From the NCBI GenBank assembly GCA_030544235.1, contig CM060464.1:30006152-30070151 (forward strand): a stretch of DNA of 64,000 nucleotides. The letters are read 5' to 3'. The notes beneath the pieces are model-generated. The model searched no databases. It was not told where the DNA came from and worked only from the letters and a program-made list of their open reading frames with translations. Shown in pieces: positions 25,870-36,612 of this stretch. The position numbers and the translations under genes were made by a program. Source of the stretch: Lepturacanthus savala. Its lineage: Eukaryota; Chordata; Actinopteri; Scombriformes; Trichiuridae. Position 1 is the stretch's first letter, and every line of letters starts with the position of its first letter.

Positions 25870-26330
25870 CCATTAAACAGAGATTACAGCTTCTGCTGGA
25901 CCAGAGTGCAGCGCGACTTTACAACCTCCGCTGTCAGCCGCTGATGATATAACACCCAGTTTTAAAGATCAATTTGTCACTTTTCATCTCCTCCTACACC
26001 TCATTCTCCTCGTCTTCCTCCCAGGCCGGGGGCAGAGATGGCGGAGGAGGAGGAGGAGGAAGACGGGCTGGAGTTGCTGCTTTATCGAAACAAAGGGGCG
26101 AGAGACAGAGACGGCTTCTATTTACGAGCACTTTTGATGATGTCATCTGCAATAAATCCTTCCCGTCCCGTTGCTGCAATCAGAGCCCGACGCACTCACA
26201 CAAAAACACGTCGCTCTTCCTGCCCCGCAGATTGAATCAATTCCTCATTTGTCCGGACTTTTCTCCCTACATGTCACTGATACGCTTCGGTCGATTCGCG
26301 TTAAAACTGTGGCCCAGGGACTCTAGACGT
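25870..26330. promoter_or_regulatory. CpG-enriched patch, possible promoter or noncoding exon
   Basis: CG dinucleotides are frequent here compared with the AT-rich surroundings (for example gcagcgcgac, ggccggggg, cccgtcccg, ccgacgcac). A plus-strand frame from 26038 opens MAEEEEEEDG and runs 65 codons, but it matches no family I know. It lies about 5.5 kb downstream of the complexin coding exon on the opposite strand sense. It could be the start of an unrecognised transcript. Confidence 0.35.
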
Positions 26331-27504
26331 CCTTGAAATGGTTCCATAGGGTTGCACATAAAATAGAAGAAATTTCACTTTTTATTCACTACAAGTTAAC
26401 AGAGTGGACAGGTGTTTTTCCATGTTTTATATCTTTATATCTATATGCTTTACAAAACTGATTCCCTACTTCCCTTGCAGACATCAGTCCCAGTGCATCT
26501 TCTCAATGAGTGAATCAACCACTGCTCACGACTCTGTGATGCTGCAGAATATCATAAAAAATATTGTGTTACTGTTTTATTTAGAATGAATGTAACCAAA
26601 TCAGGTGTTTATATATCAAGTTTGAAGAGTATAATAATGACCGTGTTAAAGGTCAATTTTATTTTTATTTGATTCAGATTTTTTATTTGATTTCTTATTT
26701 GTTATTGTTTGTCATGTTGTAATATCTATAAAGGAAAATACATTTTCATTATCTTTATTTCCACTGCAGCTGCAAGCAAGAATCATTAAGAAAAACATCT
26801 TTAGACAAACTGATAATGAACAATGAAGGGGAATTTTAGGAAAACCATTTTTAAAATAATGATTATGGAAAAAAAAAAACAAGCAAACTGCTGCAACTGC
26901 ATTGATGACAAGTTTATGATTCTTGCGGCGCAATGAAGCAGTTAGTTTAAGTGTGGGTTCCTGTGTTGTATTTTGCATCAAGACAAGATACACATCGCTG
27001 TCAATGGCTTCACTTTATTCCTCTAATCTACAAGTGGTGGTAACACATCAAGACAAACCAGCAGAGTAGGGCTGCTTGATTATGGAAAAAGTCATTACCG
27101 CGATTATTTCTGATTAAAATTCAGTTAATTGCGCAGCTTTACAGCAGAGGTAGTGCAGAAGACAACTGACACTGTCACAAATAATAAGGTCATTGATGCA
27201 GATTAAAAAAAAAAAAAAGAGAAAATGTGTTATGAGGATACATTTGTTTGTCCTTGAGGATTGTATTTGGCCTTGCAAATAAATCCTTTGAGTTTTAAAT
27301 GTCACATCCTAATCATCACATCGCTAGATGTGGACTGTTGTAACACACTTAGCTGTGCTGCAAAATAAGAAAGAGCACGTTTCTAGCTTCCCCTCGATGT
27401 GAAGACAAGAAAGTTTTCATTTCCTCTGTGTAGATCCTCTTTTGAAGTACAGACTGCAGAGATCCACGATCAGCTGGTGACCTGTCTGAGCTGTCTCTCT
27501 ACCA
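26331..27504. other. No gene or clear element seen
   Basis: AT-rich noncoding sequence with A- and T-runs (for example 26869-26879 and 27206-27218). Nothing is supportable. Confidence 0.5.
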
Positions 27505-27593
27505 CTCACCTGAAGTACGCTGGGATTGGGTCCAGCAGACCCCAGTGACCCTACTGAGGAATAAGCGGGTATAGAAAATGACTGACTGACTGC
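27505..27593 (+). mobile_element. SINE 3' fragment
   Basis: Contains 'acgctgggattgggtccagc', 'gaggaataagcgggtatag' and the 'gactgactgactg' tail shared with the full-length SINE at 35674-36033. Only the 3' part is present. Confidence 0.7.
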
Positions 27594-28675
27594 AGAAATA
27601 TGCCTTCCTGTGTTTGTGCTAAAATTTGTCTCCTGAGGGTCCTTGTCAGGAAAAACTTTGGGAACTCTGGACCTATGGATTGCATTTCAAAGACCAAAAG
27701 GGTCACGGGTGACAGAGACGAGCGCTTCCTCAGGGCCAAGCGAGACAACCTTTCCCTTCACTGTATATAACAGCCAGAATACAAATGTCGGCCTAGGAAG
27801 GAGCAGATGGAGTGCGAGTTCCTCCTCACAGCGCAGAGAGAAAAGAGAGCGAGATAATAGCCCACAGCTAATCCACTGCACACCGAAAACTCATTACTCC
27901 TAAGAAAGAAACACAAAAAAAAGATGTTGCTCCCCAAGATGGAAAGAAATACTCTGCTTAAGGTGAAGACCTTGACACAAAGTGCCTGCTTTTCCTCATG
28001 TGTGAAATTTCTTTTATGCGCAGTTCAGCGTATTTGACTCGCCTTTATTGATGGGGAGCTTAGTACAAGCCCGGCAGTAGCACCCCCCACCGCTCCCCAG
28101 GACACCAGCAGCAAACCACACACGGCCACACATGACAGACATGCACCTACTGACAACAGGATGCAGCTCAGCCTTAAAGCAACATACCAACATGTTTGGT
28201 TTACACTTATTTCTACACGATATGAAAATGGTTTTGTTTATTAAGCAATAGACACCATGTACTTGTAGCTGTAGTTTTATTCTGCTGCAACTACATTAAT
28301 GCAAAGCTAATATCTGCCATGGCTTTGTCAAAGTTACATTATGGCTTTGGTGTAAAGTCGTATCATTACCTCCCAGTAATGACTTCAACAATTACCTCAC
28401 AACAATGACTTTAACAATGCAGACTCAATGGCTTACACGAGAGTCTGCTAATTGATCTTCATATAGAAATTAACTGCTGCCAGTGGTTATGATGTCAAGC
28501 AGAAAAGGTACAGAGGCGGCCCTTTAAAAACTCATTTTATTTACAAGATATTTTGCGGCACATCCTGTTGTTAATGTTTTCTTGTGCAACTACTAATCGT
28601 TCCTCTGCTCCAAGAGCTGAACACCTTTTAACATGAATTAATGAATGCATCAAATTAATGTTTAGTATACTTTTT
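27594..28675. other. No gene or clear element seen
   Basis: Noncoding sequence. A plus-strand frame of 86 codons (27643-27903) and its minus-strand counterpart have no recognised motif or convincing splice context. Confidence 0.45.
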
Positions 28676-28679
28676 TTAA

Positions 28680-28956
28680 CCCCCATGTTTAATTCATCAT
28701 GTTCATATTGACCATTTCATCATAAAAACTGCACTTTTGTGAACATTACACATTTTGAACTTCTATTTGTTATTTCTGGCCTGTATATCTCATTGATCTG
28801 ATCTTATACATATTGAATCCAAGTTCTAAAAAGACACAATTTCTGGATTATTTTGACTATAAGAAATAATCAGATGCAACATAGTCTGTTTATCACTGAG
28901 TAGTTTGGGTCAAAGTTACCAAGGACATTTGTTCTGAAACCAATTAAAATGTGGCG

Positions 28957-29047
<91 letters not shown>

Positions 29048-29326
29048 TCTGTTTGTTTGTGTCCATCTGACAAATGTAGATGTACCCGAGTACAATTTCT
29101 GGTAAAATTCTGGTCTCCCCCATTCATTTCTAATGATCGGTCACTTGGACCAGGAACACCAAGAGTTTACAAAAGTTAATAAAACACAGAAAATTGTATT
29201 TAAATTAATGTATTTTGTGTGCTGAAATCTTCTTTGTGGACAAACAATTATAGGTGGATCTAATCAAATTGTTTAGAGACAAAAACTTTGAAATGGTCAG
29301 ATTTAACCAGGAACACAACATGAGGG
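28680..29326. mobile_element. piggyBac-type MITE, 647 bp, TTAA flanks
   Basis: TTAA at 28676-28679 and 29327-29330 flank termini CCCCCATGTT and, inverted, CCCTCATGTT. The interior contains a GT microsatellite. No transposase. A related copy lies in inverted orientation at 13690-14280. Confidence 0.65.
28958..29048. repeat. (TG)n microsatellite
   Basis: About 41 pure TG units, then ATGTGTGT. It lies inside the TTAA-flanked element. Confidence 0.97.
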
Positions 29327-29330
29327 TTAA

Positions 29331-30112
29331 TCAAAGATTTTTTTTCAATGCCAATGGACAAAAGAGGAAAAGCTTCTCTGTTCATCTCCTGGGAAAATGT
29401 GGCACACTGCAGCAGCGGCGCTGTGATATCATGCAAACAATGGCAGCGCCTCTTCCCAAACGCCGCTGACACAAAAAGCTCAGTCAGCTTCATATAAACG
29501 ATTATCACATTATCCGCTTTGCACTTTTGATTCACACCCACAGCACATGTCACCAGCAACAATAACATTATACATCAAGCATCTCCGATCTGCTGTCAGG
29601 ATTCAAATGCATGACAACAAGGAGGATTCTTGACCACACACACACACACACACAAATGGAGATGGAGCTTCCATCCTGCAGCATCTTTTTAATGAAGCGG
29701 ACCCTGCTCCACCTCCTGCTCTGACATCACCTGCTGCACTGCACTGATTCACTGTGGCATGACCTCACATCCTCTATCACCTCCTGAGACTGACCGGTGC
29801 GGAGGAAACAGTCACGACTGCGTGTGCATGCTACATTAAGTCACGTAATGGAGAACAGGTGGTCAAGCTGCTAGGAACCATGTGAAGAAAAGACAACTCC
29901 CAGTCCTCTCCTTCTCTTCTTTTTAGGGGGTCTGTCCTTGTTGTTCCATCTATGATGACTTTAATTATTTTAACATTTAAAAGTCATCACCACAGCTCAC
30001 CATCGATTGCTAATCAACCATAAAAGGTTCAATGGTGAACTTTGAGTTTTTTGGTGCAATGCAGAAACAGGATTTGAGAGATTTCACTTGTTCTAATTAA
30101 ACTGGTGTAATA
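29331..30112. other. No gene seen
   Basis: Noncoding. A short CA run at 29637-29653. A minus-strand 102-codon frame at 29260-29568 begins inside the MITE and matches nothing I recognise. Confidence 0.45.
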
Positions 30113-30116
30113 TTAA

Positions 30117-30476
30117 AAGTCCCATATTGTAGCAAGTGAGATTTTTAATTTACTTTTTGAGTATTAAAAAAAGGTCTATTGGAATATAAATACTGTCCAA
30201 AGCTCAATCCACTTAGAAATGCACACAGCCCATATTCAGAAATTGTATTCCGAAACTGCCATTAGGATTTCTATGAAAGTGTGATGTCACAACTATTCAG
30301 TCACCACCCACCCCCTCACTCGCAGCCATTCAAATCAGCCAATCAGAAGAGAGGCTCATTAATATTGATGATACAGACACAAAACACCATAAATGTATGT
30401 TTTTATGAATCATATTAATCATAAATAATATCAGAATTTCAAATAGAACCCAGAAAAAGTATAAAATATAGGACTT
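30117..30476. mobile_element. piggyBac-type MITE, 360 bp, TTAA flanks
   Basis: TTAA at 30113-30116 and 30477-30480 bracket termini AAGTCCCATATT and, inverted, AAGTCCTATATT. The core is shared with 5395-5694. No coding sequence. Confidence 0.65.
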
Positions 30477-31124
30477 TTAACACTCCAGCTACACTTTGTT
30501 GTATTAGATAGATGTTGACTATAGAGCAGAAGTAGTTTGAGACATGGCAATTCCTACAAGTTAATACTAATATAATAAGTGGAATATTCTCTTCATGGTT
30601 AAATGAAACCTGCTGCCTCCAGAATCAAAGTTACACCCAGACTGTTTGAAACCATGTGAGATAGTATTAAAGGCTGTGAAAGCATATTTCTTCTCAGTTG
30701 GCATAGTATGATTAATGTTGTCCTACATTAACACACTTTCCTGCCAAACTTTGCCCAAGTTTACATTAATTCACCTGAGAGGTTTTCATTGGTTTAAAGT
30801 GGGCAGAGCTCAACATTAAAAAAAAAAAAAAAAAAAAAAAAAAACTGCTGATGCCACATATTTCTATGCACCATTCAGGATTCAGCACAATTTAATTCAA
30901 TGCGTCACTTGCTACTGTCCATCAAAATACATCCACACGATCCTGGTTATCAGCTGCAGTTTTACATGTTATACTTTTTATTTAGCGTATAGTGTGGAAT
31001 GTTATTTCTCCAAACTTTATTTAATCTGAAAACTCAGCACACAAAGGCATCTCTGTCTACACAGATTTGTTGATTTCCACTCTGCTCTGTGCAAACAGTC
31101 CCTGTAAAGAACAAATCACAGAGC

Positions 31125-31126
<2 letters not shown>
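30477..31126. other. No gene seen; poly(A) run
   Basis: Noncoding sequence containing an uninterrupted A-run of about 27 at 30818-30844. Such runs often mark old retrotransposed tails, but no body is recognisable beside it. Confidence 0.5.

Positions 31127-31188
<62 letters not shown>
31127..31188. repeat. (CT)n microsatellite
   Basis: About 27 pure CT units to 31180, then TTCTCTCTTT. Located about 0.6 kb downstream of the complexin first coding exon, within the predicted intron. Confidence 0.97.
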
Positions 31189-31789
31189 TTGAAAACCACT
31201 TAGGTTCTTTCACCTTCCATTGCTCCATCTACATATTCATACGTGATAACAAGTTCATATTCCTTCAAAATTCATTACTCTGTTACGATAATCTTGTTCT
31301 GGGAGTCATTGCGGCAAGAGCAATTAGAAAATCATTCACATGCCTGAATGTTGGAATGAAATTACTGAAGATTAGATTCTGCTTTGATAATCTTTTTTTC
31401 CCCCCTTCAGGTAGTAAATGTGTACTCAGCATATGGAGACAGGAGGGACTGCAGCATCCAGTCAAGAAGCAGCTCCACTACACAGCCTGTTTTAACACAT
31501 CTCAGGAAGCAGCAGCCTGCACCACACTGGAACATGAAATGCCCTTTTGGCCACAGCGGTTACAAATCAGCAGCAGGTAACAGTAACACTCGGGGGGAGG
31601 GGGGGCATAAAAGATGGACTGACTTCCTCCACTGCTGCCGTCTAAAACTGAATTAATGATGTGCAGCAAGACATGAAATTGGGAATACTCTGAATATCTA
31701 ACAGAAGTTTGTTGGAGGGGAGTAAGGACTTACTCAAATTCACATTCTATGTTGCAACAATTAAAAAAAACAAAACAAATCAAACTTAC
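31189..31789. other. Intron start of the complexin gene; no other gene supported
   Basis: On the minus strand this is the beginning of the intron after the coding exon. On the plus strand a pyrimidine tract ending CAG at 31410 and a CAG|GTAACA at 31575 bracket a 165-bp open segment. It has the form of an exon but no recognisable product. Confidence 0.45.
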
Positions 31790-31910
31790 CTCCCAACGCT
31801 TGCTTCATAACGAAATTCATGATGATGGCTTTTAATTCCCTGCCGTCCTTATCTGAGCGATTTTACATTCAATTGTTACAGGAGATGTAGAAGTCCTTTT
31901 TTAGCCAGAT
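31790..31910 (-). CDS. cplx2: Complexin first coding exon (partial gene)
   Basis: Complexins are small cytosolic proteins that bind the assembled SNARE complex at synapses and regulate vesicle fusion. On the minus strand an acceptor (TTCTGTTTTAG, ending 31911) opens a 121-bp exon. It has an 89-base 5' untranslated part, an ATG at 31818-31820 with A at -3, and ten codons MNFVMKQALG plus one base. A GTAAGT donor follows at 31789. Vertebrate complexins 1 and 2 begin M-D/E-F-V-M-K-Q-A-L-G-G and, as I recall, split the second Gly codon with an intron here, so sequence and phase agree. The remaining roughly 120 residues (accessory and central helices, C-terminal amphipathic part) are not found leftwards in this window. 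I chose cplx2-like over cplx1 only weakly, on the short N-terminus; the paralogue is uncertain. Confidence 0.8.
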
Positions 31911-31922
31911 CTAAAACAGAAA

Positions 31923-31925
<3 letters not shown>

Positions 31926-31991
<66 letters not shown>
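31926..31991. repeat. (CA)n microsatellite beside complexin exon
   Basis: About 33 CA units. On the minus strand it is a GT run directly upstream of the exon's polypyrimidine tract, within 20 bp of the acceptor, so length variation could affect splicing. Confidence 0.97.
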
Positions 31992-31994
<3 letters not shown>

Positions 31995-32159
31995 ATATTT
32001 CCCTCATGAAAAAGGTCAAACTGATCACACATTAATGAAAATAAAAAAAACACAGCAAAACACAGCAGTGACCTTTCAATAGTGTATCATAAAGGTTTAA
32101 AAAACTAACTAAGAATATTATAGGAATACACTTTTTATTCTAAATTAATATCCAGTTTA

Positions 32160-33460
32160 CGCTTGCACGTGGGCTCGTCGTATCGTTATTTGTGTGTTAA
32201 GCGCGTTTCTTCAATGCGTCAACTGAAGGACGCCAAGGTCAATGGTTCAAACGCGAGCAGCGCACAGAAAAACCGCCAAATATCTACAAACTACAGACCG
32301 AATCAGCAGCTGCGGCTCCTTATCTCCTTGCAAATGTGTCGCTTTTTTTAAAGAATCGCGGCCAGTTGAGATCTCATAGTATCAAGTCAGTGCGTGTGTC
32401 ACGACAGTCAGTAAAAACCGCTCCGTGCGTGATCGCCCTGCAGCCGATGAGCGACTTTTTGAAAAGAAAAGTGCGCGGTGCGGGTCCTCGGCTGGGCAGG
32501 ACGAGTCTGCTCACATGCATGTCAGCCGCGCCGGACGCAGCCACTGCCGTGGATCCATCCTGATCATGTGGTAAAACTTTCCCGTCCTCCATTGGAGGGG
32601 GACACTGGAGGCAGAACATCCCGCTCCTAAAGACGCTCGTGCGGTAATTAAGCGTCGATGCACGCGCGTGTTTATTAGCCATGATGTACGATGGATGTAG
32701 AGTAAATATATTCGAGGTCGTGACGTGAATGTGCGTGCAAAAGAGAGATATACGGTGTAAAAAAAAAAAGAAAAAAAAGCAGAAACACACACATGCACTT
32801 CCTCGTTTGATCGGAGGCTGGTTTCAGCACCGGCGCGTGGACAGCTCCGCGAAGCCCGTTCAAATCGCGCTGAAGCGGCCGCAGCAAACAGCGATTTACC
32901 TCCGTCCGGTGGAAATCCTCCTCACGCACACACACACCACACACGCACGCGCGCGCACACACACACCCTAAGAGAGAGGAGAGCTTTCAGCCGCCTCCGG
33001 AACCAAGTTATCCTGCAGCACGGGATAATCTAACTGCTCGTCCCTCGCATCTCCGGCTCCCGGGGCTGGGAAAAAAAGGACGTCCTTGGTGCTTCCTCCT
33101 GCCGCTTCGACTTTCTGCACACACACACACACTCACACACACACACAAACAGAGAGGAGGAGGAGGTGGAGAGGGGGGTGAAGCAGCTGCCGTTCACACC
33201 GTGATGGGAGAAGGAGCGACTGGATCACATGGAAGGAAGGAGGGAGAACCGTCCCAATAACGTCCTCCTGACCGATACACGCGGATCAATTATTCAGCCC
33301 GCATGACGCTGGCTGCTCCGTCCTCCGGCCCCGCCCCCCTCCGCTGCTACTTGGAGAATCTAACAGTGATATAATGGATGGAGACGCTGCAGCTTGATGT
33401 CTTATTGTTTAACGTGACACAGATTCGGTTTGTATCCACCACGGAGGGTGGTGGTGGTGG
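32160..33460 (-). promoter_or_regulatory. CpG-rich promoter region, likely of complexin
   Basis: CG dinucleotides are dense here (ggacgcagcc, ggcgcgtgg, gcggccgcag, acgcgcgcgcac, ccccgccccc) while the rest of the window is CpG-poor. A GC box lies at 33327-33342. The region sits 0.3-1.5 kb upstream of the complexin coding exon on the minus strand, the expected place for its promoter and 5' noncoding exon. It may also drive a plus-strand transcript. Simple CA repeats interrupt it at 32929-32965 and 33118-33148. Confidence 0.65.
32900..33240 (-). other. Candidate 5' noncoding exon of complexin
   Basis: On the minus strand a donor-like CGGAG|GTAAAT occurs with the exon ending at 32900. Upstream sequence is GC-rich, without a TATA box, and downstream of the GC box at 33327-33342. 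The 5' limit given is only approximate. Joining this exon to the acceptor at 31911 would give an intron of about 1 kb. This is inference from splice-site shape alone. Confidence 0.35.
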
Positions 33461-33758
33461 GGGGGGCAAAATGTTCCTACAGGAACATCAGCTCATGTTG
33501 CTGTACAGGGAATCCCAGCGTTGCTATATGTCTGTTCTATGGTTGCACCAGACGTCAGGACACGTCAGTGGTGTTCACACACTCTGTGAGCAGCATGGGG
33601 CAAAATGAAAAAGGAGGAACCCCTGCAGGTCGATGCATTTTCAACCTGGAGGTCACATCAGAGGGTTCATTCTGCTCAAATAGCATTTTTTTTATTTTTT
33701 GTATTTATTTTTGAAATTGTTTTCTCTGAGTGTTTCTTCACTGTATCATTATTATTAT

Positions 33759-33890
33759 TCATTCATTCATCTTCTATACCTGCTTATTCCTCATAAGGGT
33801 CACAGGGGTCTGCTGGAGCCAATCCCAGCACATTACAGGAGAGAGGCAGGGATACACCCCAGATGGTTGCCAGCCTATTGTGAGGCACAC
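33759..33890 (-). mobile_element. SINE 3' fragment
   Basis: In reverse orientation it shares 'gggtgtatccctgcctct', 'ggctccagcagacccctg' and the AATAAGCAGGTATAG end with the full-length copy at 35674-36033. It is flanked by ATT/ATA trinucleotide runs. Confidence 0.7.
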
Positions 33891-33929
33891 ACACATAATA
33901 ATAATAATAATAGATATTTAATAAATATG

Positions 33930-34222
33930 TCTCAGAATAGTTTCATGCTATGTAAGTCAATGGGACTCCAAGTTGTATACACTAGGAATTTTCTATTTTT
34001 TTTAAAAATTGAATTAAATGTAAAAAAAAATATATATATATAAATTAAAAGTAAAAATAAATCTTACTTACCCTATATAGTGAGTTAAATTTTATTTGGT
34101 GAACATTTTCCAAAATTCAATCTTTGGTTGTGAGACAATGATGCTCACATGTCAAATTTCCATGACCAAACAAAGTATTCTGGTGTGTGATGTGACTTCA
34201 TTAATTGCATGTCCTTCAGGCC
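33930..34222. mobile_element. Interior of the 11518-12051 MITE family
   Basis: Shares with that element, in the same order, 'gtttcatgctatgtaagtca', 'gtgagttaaattttattt', 'gatgctcacatgtcaaat' and 'gtcattcag'-like words. The TTAA/CCCTCTAT ends are missing or degraded. Confidence 0.6.
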
Positions 34223-34299
34223 TGAGGAACGCCTCATTTGAATGGCTGAAAATGGTGAGTGGTGACTGCATAGTTGTGATGTCACATCTTCAAGGAAGT

Positions 34300-34336
34300 C
34301 CTTACCTTAAAACTGACGACTAGTTTTAAGGTAAGG
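34300..34336. repeat. Perfect 15-bp hairpin with 7-nt loop
   Basis: CCTTACCTTAAAACT at 34300-34314 is exactly complementary to 34322-34336, with loop GACGACT. No T-tract follows immediately. No function assigned. Confidence 0.8.
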
Positions 34337-35192
34337 TTTCTGAATATCAGCTGTCTGCATTTCTCTGTTCTCAGAGTGGTTTGAAACATGGACAGTATTT
34401 ATATAACACCTAACATTCTTATAATAATAAAAAACAATTAAAATCTCAATCGCTCTAAAGCTTAAAACATTAAATACTGTTGTGAAAGGTTGTGATATGA
34501 GGCTGGATTTTAAGTTTGCATTATTAGAATGGAGCTTCACAAAAGGCAGGACAAGAGTAAAAGAAAGGAAAACAGCCTTTTTTAATACTCTAAGTTTATT
34601 TCTCACCCTGAATTCACATCTTTTATACATGTTCTCTCTCTTCTCACTGTCATTTCCTGAGCCATCAGAGTCATATATCAGCTGTCCACAGCGGCTGCTC
34701 ACCTCTATCACAGCACAGACACACCCCTCCTCATTAGCTCCTTTCTCTCTCTGCTTAGTGTGTCCTCATGCTGTATATGTGCTCCTCCACCTCCATCACT
34801 GCCCATTCTTTGCAGTTTCATCAGTCCTGGCAGAGTCATCAGCCACCACCAGAGTCTGGATCCACAGGGATTTATCTGGCTGCTGCTCAGGGATGACGCC
34901 TGTTATCACAAAATCTCCCTGTAGATTCTAAGCTGCAACGACTTTAGAACAAACTAATTAACAATCATCATTTCCCACATTATCCTTACTTTATTCACTT
35001 GTCTATCCTGATAGAATTGTCATTTGTGTAAATATATAAAATTAGCTTTTCCTACTTTTGGAACTACACATGGAAGCCGCTTTGGCTCTTTAATAGACCA
35101 GATAAATGTTGGGTTAATAAAGACATTATGATTAAAAATGTGCAAGTCAACACATTGAAGGTCAATTTGAACTGAATTCCTATGATGTGCCT
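34337..35192. other. No gene seen
   Basis: Two overlapping open frames of 134 (minus, 34307-34711) and 149 codons (plus, 34482-34931) occur on opposite strands. Neither shows a recognisable domain, so both are probably chance. Confidence 0.45.
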
Positions 35193-35255
35193 TAAAGGTA
35201 CAGTGTGTACTTTCTGGCAGCATCTAGATGTGAGGTTGAAGATTCATCAGTGAAT
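35193..35255. repeat. Dispersed repeat terminus ('ttaaaggtacagtgtgta')
   Basis: The TTAAAGGTACAGTGTGTA..GGCAGCATCTAGATGTGAGG pattern resembles the end of a common fish MITE as I recall it. Only about 60 bp are recognisable. Confidence 0.45.
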
Positions 35256-35673
35256 TGAAGGTGTTGTCATGTCCAAGTTGTGTTAAGTTATGTTTGTTTT
35301 TGTCTTATCTGTCTCTTGTCTTCCTGTTTTATTTTGGCCTCCTTCTCTCCTCTTGTTTCAGGTAGAGTCTCAAGTAAATTTTGGCAGAACTTGCAAAATT
35401 GGTTAAGCTCTACAATAGAGAATATCACACCTTTTGATATGAATCAGATCCTAAAATACAAGAAGGACACCACTAAATAAATATCTGATGTGATCAATAT
35501 GATCATGACTTGTTTATGCTTAACTGATTGAAAAGTCAATGTCTGATGTGGTTGAAATGTGAATGATATGGTGAGAAGGATTGTCTCATCACAAAAGACT
35601 GCCTGTATTAAATAGTTATTATTTCATTAATTAATTATCTTAGTATATTACTTCCTAACATGATATATATAAA

Positions 35674-36033
35674 GGGTGACACAGTGGAGCAGGGGTTAGC
35701 GCTGTTGCCTCACAGCAAGAAGGTCACAGGTTCAAGACCTCCTTGGTCCTGGGTCTGGGACCTTTCTGTGTGGAATTTGCATGTTCTCCCTCTGTCTCCG
35801 CTCCACCACTAAAAGTATTTTTATCTGTAGTAAAACATGCTGAGGTTAATTGGCAACTCTAAATTGCCCGTAGGTGTGAGTGTGTGAGTGAATGGGGTGT
35901 GTGCCCCACGATTGGCTGGCGACCATCTGGGGTGTATCCCTGCCTCTCGCCGTAACACACTGGGATTGGCTCCAGCAGACCCCTGCGACCCTAATGAGGA
36001 ATAAGCAGGTACAGAAAATGACTGACTGACTGA
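35674..36033 (+). mobile_element. Full-length tRNA-like SINE, ~360 bp
   Basis: The head has pol III-like promoter elements: an A-box-like segment 'agtggagcaggggttagcgc' and a B-box-like GGTTCAAGACC at 35729-35739. The body runs through 'ggtcctgggtctgggacc', 'gcccacgattggctgg'-like words and 'ggctccagcagacccctg', and ends with AATAAGCAGGTACAG and (GACT)n. Partial copies in this window are at 27505, 33759, 46696, 51254, 52735 and 58326, so the family is abundant. I do not assign a database name. A tRNA origin of the head is inferred from the boxes only. Confidence 0.75.
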
Positions 36034-36429
36034 CAGATATAAATAACTGTATTTATAATAACTATAGATTATTTATTTATTTATATCCATTTATTTAGTG
36101 AGATGATAGTTTTGATTATGCTTCCTTTTGCTTCGTTCAAGTTTATGTTTATATCAGAACGCAAAGTGGAGATTCTTACTTGAATTTGTAATTATTATAT
36201 TGTTCAATGAAGTTTGGGGAAAAAAGGGGAAGGTTCTTCTTCTACTGCAGTTATTGACCTCCCAGTGACTTCTGGGACAGCATAGTGTGGTTCTGAAACA
36301 TATGACCAGATGTAGTAAACCATCCGGGTAACATTCATGTACTAGTTGAAAGCCGAGGAAGGTATTCAGACATTTTACATACCGGATTCCTCATTTTTTT
36401 CCTACTAGGCAGGTGGGAAGTAGACAGTT
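36034..36429. other. No gene or clear element seen
   Basis: AT-rich spacer between the SINE and the pyrimidine-rich repeat. It opens with a TTTA-rich patch at about 36068-36095. Confidence 0.5.
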
Positions 36430-36612
36430 TTGAATGCAGCCATTACCTGCCCCATCCTGATTGTTTCCACCTGTTTCTCATTACCTTGTGTATATATGGT
36501 CTATGTCTCTTTTTGTCCTTTTCTGTGCCAGTTTGTCTTGTCCTTTTCAGTCAGTGCACCTGTGCCATTCATGCCTCGGTCCATGCCCAGCCTGGTTTTG
36601 TATGTCTTTGAA
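36430..36612. repeat. Pyrimidine-rich repeat, left half
   Basis: The phrases 'ctgattgtttccacctgttt', 'gtgtatatatggtctatgtc' and 'gtgccagtttgtcttg' are of a type I recall as dispersed in fish genomes. Similar T-rich text resumes at 43483, beyond the LTR element. The Tc1 remnant and LTR element may therefore sit inside one older repeat. Confidence 0.35.

Noticed and set aside
25528..25873. Ser/Phe/Ile-rich minus-strand frames
   Set aside because: Translations of an imperfect minisatellite.
31034..31228. Arg/Glu-repeat minus-strand frame near the complexin exon, considered as complexin helix
   Set aside because: It is the CT microsatellite read as (RE)n; no accessory/central-helix sequence of complexin is present.
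34482..34931. 149-codon plus-strand frame overlapping a 134-codon minus-strand frame
   Set aside because: Neither has recognisable motifs; opposing long frames in pyrimidine-rich sequence occur by chance.
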